Source: Amycolatopsis balhimycina FH 1894 (GTDB lineage Bacteria; Actinomycetota; Actinomycetes; Mycobacteriales; Pseudonocardiaceae). Taken from it: a stretch of 64,000 nucleotides of DNA. The notes beneath the pieces are model-generated. The model was not told the origin of the DNA. It did not search any database and saw nothing but the letters and a program-made list of their open reading frames with translations. Position numbers and translations under genes: made by a program. Shown one piece after another: positions 20,202-28,548 of this stretch (position 1 is its first letter; each line of letters opens with the position of its first letter). Location: positions 8,495,533 through 8,559,532 of the forward strand of contig NZ_KB913037.1 of the NCBI RefSeq assembly GCF_000384295.1, read 5' to 3'.

Positions 20202-21752
20202 TCAGACCAGCCACGCGGCCGAATCCGCGGGCAGCTTGCCCTCCACCAGCGGACTGCTCGACAAAAGCACCTCACCCGGCGGCAGCGCGATGGGCGAAGC
20301 CGACGTGTTCAAAGCACAGACCAGCCCGCCCCCGCGCCGCCGGAACGCGAAACAGCCCGCGGGTGCCCCGTACCACTCCAGTTCGTCGCCGCCGAACGCC
20401 GGATGCGTCTTCCGCAGCTCGATGGCCTGCCGGTACAGCGAGAGCGTCGAATCCGGGTCCTCGATCTGCTTCTCCACCGTCAGCCCGGCCCACTCCGGCG
20501 GCATCGGCAGCCAGGTGCGCGGGTTCCGGGAGAACCCGAACGGCGGCAGGTCGCCCTCCCACGGCAGCGGCACCCGCGAAACGTCCCGCCCGAACTCCGC
20601 CCCGCTCGTCTTCGCGCGCGGGTCGGCCATGTCCGACGGTGACAGCTCGACGTTGGCCAAGCCCAGTTCCTCGCCGTTGTACAGGTACACCGCACCGGGC
20701 AGGGCCAGTTCCACCAGCGCCATCGCCCGCGCCCGGCGCACCCCGGAAGAACCGCCGCCGTAGCGGCTGACCTGCCGCCAGACGTCGTGGTTGCCCAGCG
20801 TCCACGTCGCCGGGGCGCCCGTGCCGGCCGGCACCGCCAGGGACCGCTCGATGGCCGTGCGCATCGCGTCGGCGTCGAAGTGGGTCAGCACCAGCCGGAA
20901 GTTGAACGCCAGGTGCAGCTCGTCGGGCCGCAGGTAGCGCGACAGCCGCTCCTCGTCGGTCACCCAGATCTCGCCGACCGCCATCGCGTCCGGGAACTCG
21001 TCGAGCACCTTGCGGATCATCTGGTGGATCTCGTGGACGTTGTCGTGGTCCCAGCGCGGGTCGTAGTAGTGGCTCGGCCCCAGCGCGTCCGCGCGCGGGT
21101 CCATGTCAGGCAGGCCGGGCGGCTTCGCCATGCCGTGCGCGACGTCGATGCGGAAGCCGTCGACCCCGCGTTCGAGCCAGAAGCGAAGGGTGCGTTCGAG
21201 GTCGGCTGCGACCTCCGGGTTGGCCCAGTTGAGGTCCGGCTGCTGCGGCGCGAACAGGTGCAGGTACCACTGGCCGTCCGGCACGCGCGTCCAGGCCGGG
21301 CCGCCGAACGCGCTGACCCAGTTGTTCGGCGGGTCCTCGCCCTTCGGCCCGACGCCGTCGCGGAAGATGTAGCGGTCGCGCTCCGGGCTGCCCGGCGCGG
21401 CCGCCATCGCCGACTTGAACCAGGCGTGCTGGTTGCTGGTGTGGTTGGGCACCACGTCCACGGTGACCTTGATGCCGCGCTTGTGCGCTTCGGTGAGCAG
21501 CACGTCGAAGTCACCAAGGGTGCCGAACATCGGGTCGACGTCGCGCGGGTCGGCGATGTCGTAGCCGTGGTCGGCCATGGGGGAGCGGTAGAACGGCGTC
21601 AGCCACAGCGCGTCGGCGCCCAGCAGCTCCAGGTAGCCGAGCCGGGAGTGGATGCCTTCCAGGTCCCCGACGCCGTCGCCGTCCGAATCGGCGAACGAGC
21701 GTACGTAGACCTGGTAGAAGACGGCGTCCTGCCACCAGGCTCGCTCACCCAT
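20202..21752 (-). CDS. aglA: GH13 alpha-glucosidase (AglA type)
   Basis: 516 residues. The four GH13 regions are present: VDVVPNHTS, DGFRIDVAHG (nucleophile Asp), AVGEIWV (acid/base Glu) and LGNHDVW (stabilising Asp). The start WWQDAVFYQVYVRSFADSDG and the DLEGIHSRLGYLELLGADALW block place it with oligo-1,6- and alpha-glucosidases. It is cytoplasmic, without a signal peptide, and likely hydrolyses short alpha-glucosides. Its ATG overlaps the globin stop (TGATG), so glbO and aglA are co-translated, as in mycobacteria where these two genes are also neighbours. Confidence 0.93.
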   Translation of the reverse strand: MGERAWWQDAVFYQVYVRSFADSDGDGVGDLEGIHSRLGYLELLGADALWLTPFYRSPMADHGYDIADPRDVDPMFGTLGDFDVLLTEAHKRGIKVTVDVVPNHTSNQHAWFKSAMAAAPGSPERDRYIFRDGVGPKGEDPPNNWVSAFGGPAWTRVPDGQWYLHLFAPQQPDLNWANPEVAADLERTLRFWLERGVDGFRIDVAHGMAKPPGLPDMDPRADALGPSHYYDPRWDHDNVHEIHQMIRKVLDEFPDAMAVGEIWVTDEERLSRYLRPDELHLAFNFRLVLTHFDADAMRTAIERSLAVPAGTGAPATWTLGNHDVWRQVSRYGGGSSGVRRARAMALVELALPGAVYLYNGEELGLANVELSPSDMADPRAKTSGAEFGRDVSRVPLPWEGDLPPFGFSRNPRTWLPMPPEWAGLTVEKQIEDPDSTLSLYRQAIELRKTHPAFGGDELEWYGAPAGCFAFRRRGGGLVCALNTSASPIALPPGEVLLSSSPLVEGKLPADSAAWLV

Positions 21753-22153
21753 CAGACGAAGCTGTTCATCATGCTGTGCGCGGCCATCTCCAAGTAGGCC
21801 CAGAGCTGTTGCCGGTAGGGCTCTTCGAGGTTCTCCTCGTCGACCGCGATCCGGATGCAGCGCAGCCAGGCGTCCCGCTCGATCGGCCCGATCTTGAACG
21901 GCGCGTGCCGCATCCGCAGCCGTGGGTGGCCGCGCTGGTCGGAGTAGGTGTGCGGGCCGCCCCAGTACTGCATGAGGAACAGCCGGAAGCGCTCCTCGGC
22001 CGGGCCGAGGTCTTCCTCGGGGTAGAGCGGGCGGAGGATCTCGTCACGCGCGACCTCTTCGTAGAACCGCCCGACGATCCGGCGGAATGTCGGTTCGCCG
22101 CCGATCGCTTCGTAGAGGTTCGCCGGTTCGCTCACTGCAGACACGCCTTCCAT
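21752..22153 (-). CDS. glbO: Truncated haemoglobin, group II (trHbO)
   Basis: 133 residues from the ATG at 22153; longer frames upstream are not credible. It is closely similar to mycobacterial Glb[18 protein letters not shown] supplies Tyr31 (B10) and Tyr44 (CD1), MRHAPF supplies the proximal His83 (F8), and ERDAWLRC supplies Trp96 (G8). The family binds haem and O2 and acts in oxygen or NO handling at the membrane-associated respiratory chain. It is the first gene of a two-gene unit with the glucosidase, whose start overlaps its stop. It is divergent from nothing: the MscS gene lies upstream in the same direction. Confidence 0.95.
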   Translation of the reverse strand: MEGVSAVSEPANLYEAIGGEPTFRRIVGRFYEEVARDEILRPLYPEEDLGPAEERFRLFLMQYWGGPHTYSDQRGHPRLRMRHAPFKIGPIERDAWLRCIRIAVDEENLEEPYRQQLWAYLEMAAHSMMNSFV

Positions 22154-22245
22154 TTTGCCCTGGGGGTGCGGGTTCCCGATGCCCGGTCCCGCTCGCAGCC
22201 GGACGGTCGCGAACCCGTTTCCCAGCGTAACGACGTGGTGGACCG

Positions 22246-23268
22246 CTACTTCTCGACCGCCGGGGCCGAGGGCGGGAACAGCCGGCCGAGCGGCGGGTCG
22301 AAGCCCGCCTCCTCCAGCGCCGCCAGTAGCTGGGCCCGCAGCGCGCGCTGGACCGCCCACTGCTTACCCGGGCGCACCTTCACGGTCAGGCGCAGCTCGA
22401 GGCCTTCCGGGGTGACACTTTCCACACCCAGCATCTCCGGCGGCTCCAGGATGTGATCCTTCAGAGCCTCGCTTTCCGTGGCGGCCGAGGCCGCCTTGCC
22501 GAGCACCATCGTCGCGCGTTCGACGTCGGCCGTGTAACCGAGCGGGACGTCGACCACCGCGACCGCGAAGCCCTGGCTCGAGTTGCCGACCCGGAGGACC
22601 TCGCCGTTGCGGACGTACCAGACCGTGCCCTTGAGGTCACGTAGCGTGGTGATCCGCAGGCCGACGGCCTCGACGGTCCCGGTCGCCGCGCCGACGTCGA
22701 CGATGTCGCCGACGCCGTACTGGTCCTCGACCATCATGAAGATGCCGGACAGGAAGTCCTTGACCAGGTTCTGCGCGCCGAACCCGATCGCGACGCCGAT
22801 GATGCCCGCCGACGCGATGATCGGGCCCAGGTCGATGCCGAGCTCGCCCAGCACGAGGATGCACGCGAGGCCGTAGACCATGAACGTCGCCACCGACTTC
22901 ATGACCGAGCCGATGGTCTGCGCGCGCTGGCGGCGCCGTTCGAAGACGGCCGAGCCGAGCACCTCGGGGGCGCGCTCACGCAGCGGGCGCAGCAAGGCCG
23001 GCAGCTTGCCGCCGGTCTTCGGGAACGTGGTGACCCGGTTGATCAGCCGCCTCAGCAGCAGCCGCGCGACGAACGCGATCACGACGATCATCAGGATCTT
23101 CAGCGGCTTGGTCAGCAGCCAGTTCGCCGAGCCCGCCAGCCACTCGTTGTTCGTCACCTTGTACACCTGGTAACAGAACGTGCTGGAGTCGCCGGTGCAC
23201 GGCGTCTTGTCGGTCGTGAGCAGGGGAAGCACGGGGGTTCGCTGGTCCTTCCAAATCGGGTCTGTCAC
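22246..23268 (-). CDS. MscS-family mechanosensitive channel
   Basis: About 340 residues from GTG 23268 (MTDPIWKDQ), the most reasonable start; an ATG at 23313 lacks a ribosome site. One hydrophobic helix precedes [18 protein letters not shown], then a pore-lining helix and the beta domain with [20 protein letters not shown], then [19 protein letters not shown]. The soluble C-terminal domain continues to PSAPAVEK. It is a small YggB-like channel that releases ions under hypo-osmotic stress. It is transcribed towards glbO with a 92-base gap, and divergent from the HNH gene. Confidence 0.88.
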   Translation of the reverse strand: MTDPIWKDQRTPVLPLLTTDKTPCTGDSSTFCYQVYKVTNNEWLAGSANWLLTKPLKILMIVVIAFVARLLLRRLINRVTTFPKTGGKLPALLRPLRERAPEVLGSAVFERRRQRAQTIGSVMKSVATFMVYGLACILVLGELGIDLGPIIASAGIIGVAIGFGAQNLVKDFLSGIFMMVEDQYGVGDIVDVGAATGTVEAVGLRITTLRDLKGTVWYVRNGEVLRVGNSSQGFAVAVVDVPLGYTADVERATMVLGKAASAATESEALKDHILEPPEMLGVESVTPEGLELRLTVKVRPGKQWAVQRALRAQLLAALEEAGFDPPLGRLFPPSAPAVEK

Positions 23269-23378
23269 CCCAACCGCAAGTGGATGTTGGGTCGCGCTGA
23301 TGTGACACGTCATGTAACACACGTGCGCTGGGGGGCTGTTCTGTGGTCGACTATGCCTACGCCCCTGGAGGTGGTCGA

Positions 23379-24089
23379 GTGCCAGACCGACAACCCAGCC
23401 CCCGCGGCGTCTCCGGCCAAGCCATGGCCGACGAGGCGCCAGAGGTGGTTCTGCGTGCCTATCCGGGGGGTTCCGCATCCGGCGGAACCGTCCCGGCCGG
23501 GCCGGGGACCCGCCCAGGGGGAGTGACCCGCCCGCCCGGACAGCGTAGTAGAGGCCGGGATCCGGCCGCCCCGGCCTGGGGCAGGCGCCGCGTGCTCCTG
23601 CTCAACGCCACTTTCGAGCCGCTGACCGCGCTGCCGCTGCGGCGCGCTGTCGTGCTCGTGATGTGTGGCAAGGCCGAAGTGGTGCACGGTGACCCCGGCG
23701 GGATCGAACTGCATTCGGCGAAGGTTTCGCTGCCGGTGCCTTCGGTGATCCGCCTCAGCACGTACGTGCGGGTACCTTATCGGGCCAAGGTGCCGCTCAC
23801 GCGTGCCGGGCTCATGCACCGCGACCGGTACCGCTGCGCCTATTGCGGAGGGCGGGCCGAGACGATCGACCACGTCATCCCGCGCAGCCGGGGTGGGCCC
23901 CACAGCTGGACGAACTGCGTCGCCTGCTGCGCCAAGTGCAACCACCGCAAGGCGGACCGGCTGCTCTCGGAGATCGGCTGGCGGCTACGCGTCGTCCCGC
24001 GGGCCCCGCACGGACCGCATTGGCGGCTGCTCGCGCACTCCAAGGAGGCCGATCCGCTCTGGCGGCCGTATCTCGGCTCCGCCGCCTAG
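23379..24089 (+). CDS. HNH endonuclease family protein
   Basis: 236 residues from GTG 23379, chosen because GGAGGTGG lies at the right distance. Residues 1-65 are Pro/Gly-rich. The core starts RRVLLLNATFEPLTALPLRR, the conserved opening of this actinobacterial group. The HNH site is YRCAYCGG, TIDHVIPRSRGG, NCVACCAKCNHRKADR: two Cys pairs for zinc with a His-Asn-His set. It is presumed to be a nuclease, but its target is unknown. It corresponds in place to a conserved gene in the mycobacterial block. A REP-type repeat follows its stop. Confidence 0.9.
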   Translation: MPDRQPSPRGVSGQAMADEAPEVVLRAYPGGSASGGTVPAGPGTRPGGVTRPPGQRSRGRDPAAPAWGRRRVLLLNATFEPLTALPLRRAVVLVMCGKAEVVHGDPGGIELHSAKVSLPVPSVIRLSTYVRVPYRAKVPLTRAGLMHRDRYRCAYCGGRAETIDHVIPRSRGGPHSWTNCVACCAKCNHRKADRLLSEIGWRLRVVPRAPHGPHWRLLAHSKEADPLWRPYLGSAA

Positions 24090-24100
24090 TTCCTCAGTGG

Positions 24101-24140
24101 GCCGGGTGGCGGAGCCCCCGGCTCGGGGCGAAGCCCCGGG
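24101..24140 (+). repeat. GC-rich repeat, intergenic copy
   Basis: CCGGGTGGCGGAGCC then CCCGGCTCGGGGCGAAG and CCCCGGG. It is the same element as at 45045, 45731 and, reversed, 11952. It lies directly after the HNH gene. Confidence 0.8.
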
Positions 24141-24164
24141 CAATGCCGCCTAGGTCCTTCGGGC

Positions 24165-24188
24165 GTCCGGGTGGCGGAGCCCCGGACG
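24165..24188 (+). repeat. GC-rich repeat, truncated copy
   Basis: GTCCGGGTGGCGGAGCCCC then GGAC: the left part of the repeat joined to its last bases with the middle missing. It sits 24 bases after a full copy. Confidence 0.6.
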
Positions 24189-24294
24189 GCAACCTCCGGA
24201 CAAGCCGGCGCCCCGGCTGCCTTTGCGGCGGCCGGGGCGAGCCGGGTGCTTGCGCGATGTTCCCAGGTGGTGTGCGCGGCCCTGGAGGACGGGG

Positions 24295-24666
24295 TCAGGC
24301 AGCGAGCGAGTAGTCGCTCTGGCAGGTGACGCGGGTGCCCATGGTGACTCGTGTGCCCCGGGTGACACGAGTGCCTCGCGTGACGCGGGTGCCACAGGTG
24401 ACTCGCGTCCCAGCCGTCACTCGCGTGCCCATCGTGACCCGCGTGCCCCGGGTGACCCGGGTACCGCGCGTGACCCGCGTCCCCGCCGTCACCCGGGTGC
24501 CCGCCGTGACTCGCGTGCCCGCCGTGACGCGTGTACCGCGAGTGACGCGTGTACCGCGGGTAACCCTTGTGCCCGCCGTCACACGCGTTCCGGGCACGAA
24601 TTCGATCTCGCTGGGTGACGAAAGGGTCTCGGTGATCGCCTGTGCGGGTGTCTGGACGCTGTTCAT
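24295..24666 (-). CDS. GTRVTx hexapeptide-repeat protein, unknown function
   Basis: 123 residues. The start is secure: AGGAGG lies seven bases before the ATG at 24666. Residues 1-25 (MNSVQTPAQAITETLSS, then PSEIEFVP) are non-repetitive and acidic. Residues 26-115 are fifteen uninterrupted copies of GTRVTx, where x is Ala, Arg, Met or Cys. The tail is QSDYSLAA. Codons for the fixed residues vary freely in third positions (ACG, ACC, ACT, ACA; CGC, CGA, CGG, AGG; GTC, GTG, GTT), so the peptide is selected, not the DNA. Period six with Val and Thr at fixed places could form a left-handed beta-helix; a repeated RiPP core is the alternative. It has no signal peptide. No modifying enzyme is adjacent. 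Confidence 0.85.
   Translation of the reverse strand: MNSVQTPAQAITETLSSPSEIEFVPGTRVTAGTRVTRGTRVTRGTRVTAGTRVTAGTRVTAGTRVTRGTRVTRGTRVTMGTRVTAGTRVTCGTRVTRGTRVTRGTRVTMGTRVTCQSDYSLAA
24322..24591 (-). repeat. Fifteen 18-bp coding repeats
   Basis: 270 bases made of 15 units of 18 bases, each encoding GTRVTx. Differences between units fall mostly in silent positions or in the sixth codon. Confidence 0.9.
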
Positions 24667-24955
24667 GGCAAGGCCTCCTGGGACCGATGCGTTACCTGCT
24701 GGGGCTGAGGAGCGGGGCGCAAGGCCCGTATAGGTGAAAAAGCTACGAGGATTTCAAGGCGGCGACAAGACGACAGCGGCGGGTGCGGCCGCCTGTACGT
24801 TGAGTTGCAACCTTTCGGCCCGACGGTCTTCGCCCCAACGTTCCAGTGCCCGCAAGCCAAGCGGCGGACGGCACTCGGCTTACGACGAACGGTCGAGTGC
24901 GGTGCGCGCGCGGTGGCTTCAGTGTCGTCAGAGGTCATCCGATACGCTCAGCGCC
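24667..24955. other. Divergent intergenic region
   Basis: Between the leftward GTRVTx gene and the rightward CtaJ-like gene. It must carry both promoters; I see no clear operator, repeat or extra gene. Confidence 0.5.
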
Positions 24956-25222
24956 GTGAACGTTGTCGAGACGATCGTGGTCTTCGCCGTGATCCCGCTG
25001 GCCATCTACGGGCTCGCCGGGCTGCTGACGCTCCGGCGCAGGTCCGGCGCTGCCCCGCGGTACCGGTCCGGCCAGGCCTGGGACTATCCGGCCATGTGGT
25101 GGAGCGCCAACCCCGATGGGGTCGGCGAGGGGCACCGGCTCGCCGGCGCCGAAAACGCCGCTCAGAACAGCGCGCCCGAGGGCGCCCCGACCGCGGCAGG
25201 AGGCGCTCGTGGCAACTGGTGA
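24956..25222 (+). CDS. ctaJ: CtaJ-like small oxidase-associated membrane protein
   Basis: 88 residues from GTG 24956. One N-terminal membrane helix (ETIVVFAVIPLAIYGLAGLL), then RYRSGQAWDYPAMWWSANP and a flexible Ala/Gly/Glu tail. In M. smegmatis, as I recall, the CIII2-CIV2 supercomplex contains a small subunit CtaJ of this build, encoded in the same neighbourhood beside pepN and the DUF5130 gene (CtaI). The length is a little over the mycobacterial form because of the tail. It overlaps the next gene by 14 bases, so the two are coupled. The assignment rests on motif plus context, not on a search. Confidence 0.7.
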   Translation: MNVVETIVVFAVIPLAIYGLAGLLTLRRRSGAAPRYRSGQAWDYPAMWWSANPDGVGEGHRLAGAENAAQNSAPEGAPTAAGGARGNW

Positions 25223-25697
25223 GCTGACGAAGCGCGTCGACGAGTCCGAGCTGGGCTACGGCGAGGCCATCACGTACAGCGGCCGCGTGTCGGCCGCGAA
25301 GATGTACGAGCCGGCCACGCCGGCCGGGCCGTTCAACACCCGGCAGCTGGCCCGCCTCGATGAGGCGCTGACGTTCGCGAGCCGAGAGACCGGCCTGGAC
25401 TTCAGCCTGTACCTCGGCGAGCTCGGCGAGGACAGCCGGTCGACGGCGGAGAAGCTGCACTCGACGACGGCCGCCCCGGCGAACGCGGTCCTGATCGCGG
25501 TTTCCCCCGGCGAGCGGAAGATCGAGATCGTCACGGGCCGGACGGCGCACCTGCGCCTCCCCGACCGTGGCGCCAAGCTGGCGGTGGCCAGCATGGTGGC
25601 GTCGTTCAAGGAGGGCGACCTGGTCCGCGGACTGGTCAACGGCCTGGCGAACGCGCTGCGCATGCTGTCCGACCAGGCGGGCCCCGCGCCCCGCTGA
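25209..25697 (+). CDS. DUF5130-family protein (CtaI-like)
   Basis: 162 residues from GTG 25209, with AGGAGG six bases upstream. It has GPFNTRQLARLDEALTFA, GLDFSLYLGELGEDSR and IEIVTGRTAHLRLPDRG, a TPM-like alpha/beta fold without a signal peptide. The family (Rv2468c in M. tuberculosis) includes, by recollection, the CtaI subunit of the mycobacterial respiratory supercomplex. It is translationally coupled to the CtaJ-like gene. A strong bidirectional terminator and a long palindrome follow. Confidence 0.78.
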   Translation: MATGELTKRVDESELGYGEAITYSGRVSAAKMYEPATPAGPFNTRQLARLDEALTFASRETGLDFSLYLGELGEDSRSTAEKLHSTTAAPANAVLIAVSPGERKIEIVTGRTAHLRLPDRGAKLAVASMVASFKEGDLVRGLVNGLANALRMLSDQAGPAPR

Positions 25698-25710
25698 CGT
25701 AGCTGACGAC

Positions 25711-25745
25711 AAGGGCCCCGCACCTGCTCGAGGTGCGGGGCCCTT
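25711..25745. terminator. Bidirectional rho-independent terminator
   Basis: AAGGGCCCCGCACCT pairs with AGGTGCGGGGCCCTT around a 5-base loop, followed by T. It lies 14 bases after the DUF5130 stop and faces the convergent pepN. Confidence 0.85.
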
Positions 25746-25768
25746 TGCCATTCACCCCCGGAACGACA

Positions 25769-25813
25769 TGAACGACTCTTTCCTGTCGTCCCACGACAGG
25801 AAAGAGTCGTTCA
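25769..25813. repeat. Long palindrome between convergent genes
   Basis: Arms of 21 bases (TGAACGACTCTTTCCTGTCGT and its complement) around CCC. It is the same family as at 31380-31428 and sits between the DUF5130 and pepN stops. Confidence 0.85.
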
Positions 25814-25827
25814 CTGCATCCGGGTGG

Positions 25828-28395
25828 TCAGGCCTGGGCGTCGAAGTCCCGGGCCGCCAGCGCGCGCACGATGCCCGCGCGGCCCTCCGAGACCAGCCGC
25901 CGCAAGGCCTGCCGGTGCTCACCCGCCAGCCAGTCGTCGGACGCCGACACCGTCTCCGGGGCCACCGCCCACGACGGGTACAGCCCGATCGCGATCGGCT
26001 GCGCCCGCTCGCTCGAGCGCCGCTGCCACACCTCGTCGATCACCTCGAAGTACTTGGCCACGTACGAGCCCAGCAGGGCCTTCTGGCCCGGGTGCGAGAA
26101 GCCCGAGATGAGCGAGTCGCTGACCGCGTTCGGCAGCTCGTCGTCGTACACCGCGCGCTGCCACGCGTCGGCCTTCGCCTCCGGCGTCGGGCGCAGCGCG
26201 CGGGCGCGTTCCGCCTGGCGACGGCCCGTGGCCGTGTTGTCGCGGGCCAGCTCGGCGTCGATCTCCGCCGAGCCCGCCTTGCCGTGTGCCACCAGCGCGT
26301 GCAGCAGGCGCCAGCGCAGGTCCGTGTCCACCGTGAGGCCGGGCAGCGGGGCCGACCCGTCCAGCCAGCCGGCGACGACCGCCAAGGTCGCGGCGTCCAG
26401 GACCGACCCGGCCAGCGAGTTCACGAACGCCAGCTGGTGGTCCGAACCCGGCTCGGCGTCCCGGACCAGCTCCAGCAGCCGCGCGGTGAACGCGGGCCAG
26501 CCGGTCGCGGCCGCCCACTCCTGCTCGGCGTAGGAGTTCAGCGCGGTCTGGGCCTGCAGCAGCAGCCGCTGGACGACGCCGACCTCGCTCTCGGTGTGGA
26601 TGCCGCGTTGCACCAGCGTGACGAAGTCGCGGGCCTTCAGCTCGGCTTCGCGGGTCATCTCCCACGCCGCCGACCAGCACAGCGTCCGCGGCAGCGACTC
26701 GGTGATGTCGGCGACGCGGTCGATCAGCGTGGTCAGCGACGCCGGGTCGAGGCGCATCGTGCAGTACGTCAGGTCGTCGTCGTTGACCAGCACGAGCTTG
26801 CCCGCGGGCAGCCCGACCAGGTCCGGCACCGCGGTGCGCTCGCCGTCGACGTCCAGCTCGACGCGGTGCTTCCGGACGATCTTGCCGCTGCCGTCCTCGT
26901 CGTAGACGCCGACCGCGACGCGGTGCGTACGCAGCTCACCGGCGCCCGGCTTCGCCCCGGACTGCACGACGGCGAACGACGTGAACGTGCCGTCCGCGCC
27001 GACCTCGTAGCGCGGGCTCAGCGAGTTCAGCCCGGTCGTCTCCAGCCACTGCGCGCTCCACCACGACAGGTCGCGGCCGGACGCCTCCTCCAGCGCGCCC
27101 AGCAGGTCGGCCAGCGTGGCGTTGCCCCAGGCGTGCTTGCCGAAGTACACCTTCAGGCCGTCGAGGAAGTGGTCCAGCCCGACGTAGGCGACGAGCTGCT
27201 TGAGCACGCTCGCGCCCTTGGCGTAGGTGATGCCGTCGAAGTTGACCTCGACCGCGTGCAGGTCGACGATGTCGGCCGCGATCGGGTGCGTCGAGGGCAG
27301 CTGGTCCTGCCGGTAGGCCCACGACTTCTCGATGTTCGCGAAGCTGGTCCACGCGTTCTTGTACTCGGTGGCCTCGGCCTGGGCCAGCACGCTCGCGAAG
27401 GTCGCGAACGACTCGTTCAGCCACAGGTCGTCCCACCAGCGCATGGTGACCAGGTCGCCGAACCACATGTGCGCCATCTCGTGCAGCAGCGTCTCGGCGC
27501 GCCGCTCGTAGGCGTAGCGGGTGACGCGGCTGCGGAAGACGTAGTCCTCCAGGAACGTCACCGCGCCGGCGTTCTCCATCGCGCCCGCGTTGAACTCCGG
27601 CACGAACAGCTGGTCGTACTTGGAGAACGGGTAGGGCGTGCCGAACGTCTCGTGGTAGAAGCCGAAGCCCTGCTTGGTCTCGGTGAACAGCCGGTCGGCG
27701 TCCATGTGCTCGGCCAGCGACGCGCGGCAGTAGATGCCGAGCGGGATGGTCTTGTGGTCGTCGGCGTACTCGTCGCGCCACTCGGCGAACGGCCCGGCGA
27801 TCAGCGCGACCAGGTAGGTGGAGAGCCGCTCGGACTCCTTGAACACCGTCCGGACGGCGCCTTCCGGCGTCTCCTCGGTGGATTCCGCCATCGTGTTCGA
27901 GACGACTTTCCAGTCCTTCGGCGCGACGACGGTGAGCCGGTAGACCGACTTCAGGTCGGGCTGGTCGAAGCAGGCGAACATCCGCTTGGCGTCCGCCGTC
28001 TCGAACTGCGTGTACAGGTAGACGCCGTCGTCGACCGGGTCGACGAACCGGTGCAGGCCTTCGCCGGTGTTCATGTACCGGCAGTCGGCGGTCACCGTGA
28101 GCTCGTTGGCCTCGGCCAGCCCGGCCAGCGCGATGCCCTTGTCCTCGACGTACGCGGTGACGTCGACGTCCGCGCCGTTCAGGGTGGCCGAGTGCACGCG
28201 ATCGGCGACGATGTCGACCCACGTCGATTGGCCGGCCCGGGCGCTGGAGAACCGGACGGTCGTCGTCGACGCGAAGGTCTTCTCCCCGGGTCCGCCGTGG
28301 CCGTCGGTCAGATCGAGCTCGATGTCGTAAGCGGTGACGTCGAGCAGATCCGCGCGCAGCTTGGCTTGGTCGCGGGTCAGGTTGGGGGCGGGCAC
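25828..28395 (-). CDS. pepN: Aminopeptidase N (M1 metallopeptidase)
   Basis: 855 residues from GTG 28395 (MPAPNLTRDQAKLRADLLD), the conserved actinobacterial start; a GTG six bases earlier is possible. The M1 exopeptidase motif GAMENAG is present, as is the zinc site HEMAH with the third ligand Glu 18 residues on (LWLNESFA). The C-terminal ERAP1-like helical domain (from about 530) is complete. It is a cytoplasmic broad-specificity aminopeptidase for protein turnover. It is divergent from the DsbA-like gene across a 150-base region, the same arrangement as pepN and Rv2466c in mycobacteria. Confidence 0.96.
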   Translation of the reverse strand: MPAPNLTRDQAKLRADLLDVTAYDIELDLTDGHGGPGEKTFASTTTVRFSSARAGQSTWVDIVADRVHSATLNGADVDVTAYVEDKGIALAGLAEANELTVTADCRYMNTGEGLHRFVDPVDDGVYLYTQFETADAKRMFACFDQPDLKSVYRLTVVAPKDWKVVSNTMAESTEETPEGAVRTVFKESERLSTYLVALIAGPFAEWRDEYADDHKTIPLGIYCRASLAEHMDADRLFTETKQGFGFYHETFGTPYPFSKYDQLFVPEFNAGAMENAGAVTFLEDYVFRSRVTRYAYERRAETLLHEMAHMWFGDLVTMRWWDDLWLNESFATFASVLAQAEATEYKNAWTSFANIEKSWAYRQDQLPSTHPIAADIVDLHAVEVNFDGITYAKGASVLKQLVAYVGLDHFLDGLKVYFGKHAWGNATLADLLGALEEASGRDLSWWSAQWLETTGLNSLSPRYEVGADGTFTSFAVVQSGAKPGAGELRTHRVAVGVYDEDGSGKIVRKHRVELDVDGERTAVPDLVGLPAGKLVLVNDDDLTYCTMRLDPASLTTLIDRVADITESLPRTLCWSAAWEMTREAELKARDFVTLVQRGIHTESEVGVVQRLLLQAQTALNSYAEQEWAAATGWPAFTARLLELVRDAEPGSDHQLAFVNSLAGSVLDAATLAVVAGWLDGSAPLPGLTVDTDLRWRLLHALVAHGKAGSAEIDAELARDNTATGRRQAERARALRPTPEAKADAWQRAVYDDELPNAVSDSLISGFSHPGQKALLGSYVAKYFEVIDEVWQRRSSERAQPIAIGLYPSWAVAPETVSASDDWLAGEHRQALRRLVSEGRAGIVRALAARDFDAQA

Positions 28396-28548
28396 AGGCA
28401 CCTCTGGTCGTTGGTATCGGTTTTCAACTCCTCGCATCCAATCATGGGGACGGGGTGCCGGGCGATAAGGGAACAAGCCCGTGTTCCGAGGTGTTGCCCC
28501 GCTGTGTGGGGGTCCGCCCACATCGAGACGTGACTCAGGAGTACCCCG

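Noticed and set aside
24322..24591. CRISPR-like array
   Set aside because: The unit is 18 bases with no unique spacers and it is a coding repeat.
24326..24733. A rightward repetitive frame (VTRVPx repeats) opposite the GTRVTx gene
   Set aside because: It is the complement of the repeats. The leftward frame has the ribosome binding site, a natural start and silent third-position variation; this one does not.
24101..24955. RiPP biosynthetic cluster around the GTRVTx gene
   Set aside because: No radical SAM, ATP-grasp, lanthionine synthetase, YcaO or peptidase gene lies beside it; the idea remains open only if the enzymes are elsewhere.
25567..28533. Rightward 988-codon open frame across pepN
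   Set aside because: Antisense shadow of the aminopeptidase, without motifs.
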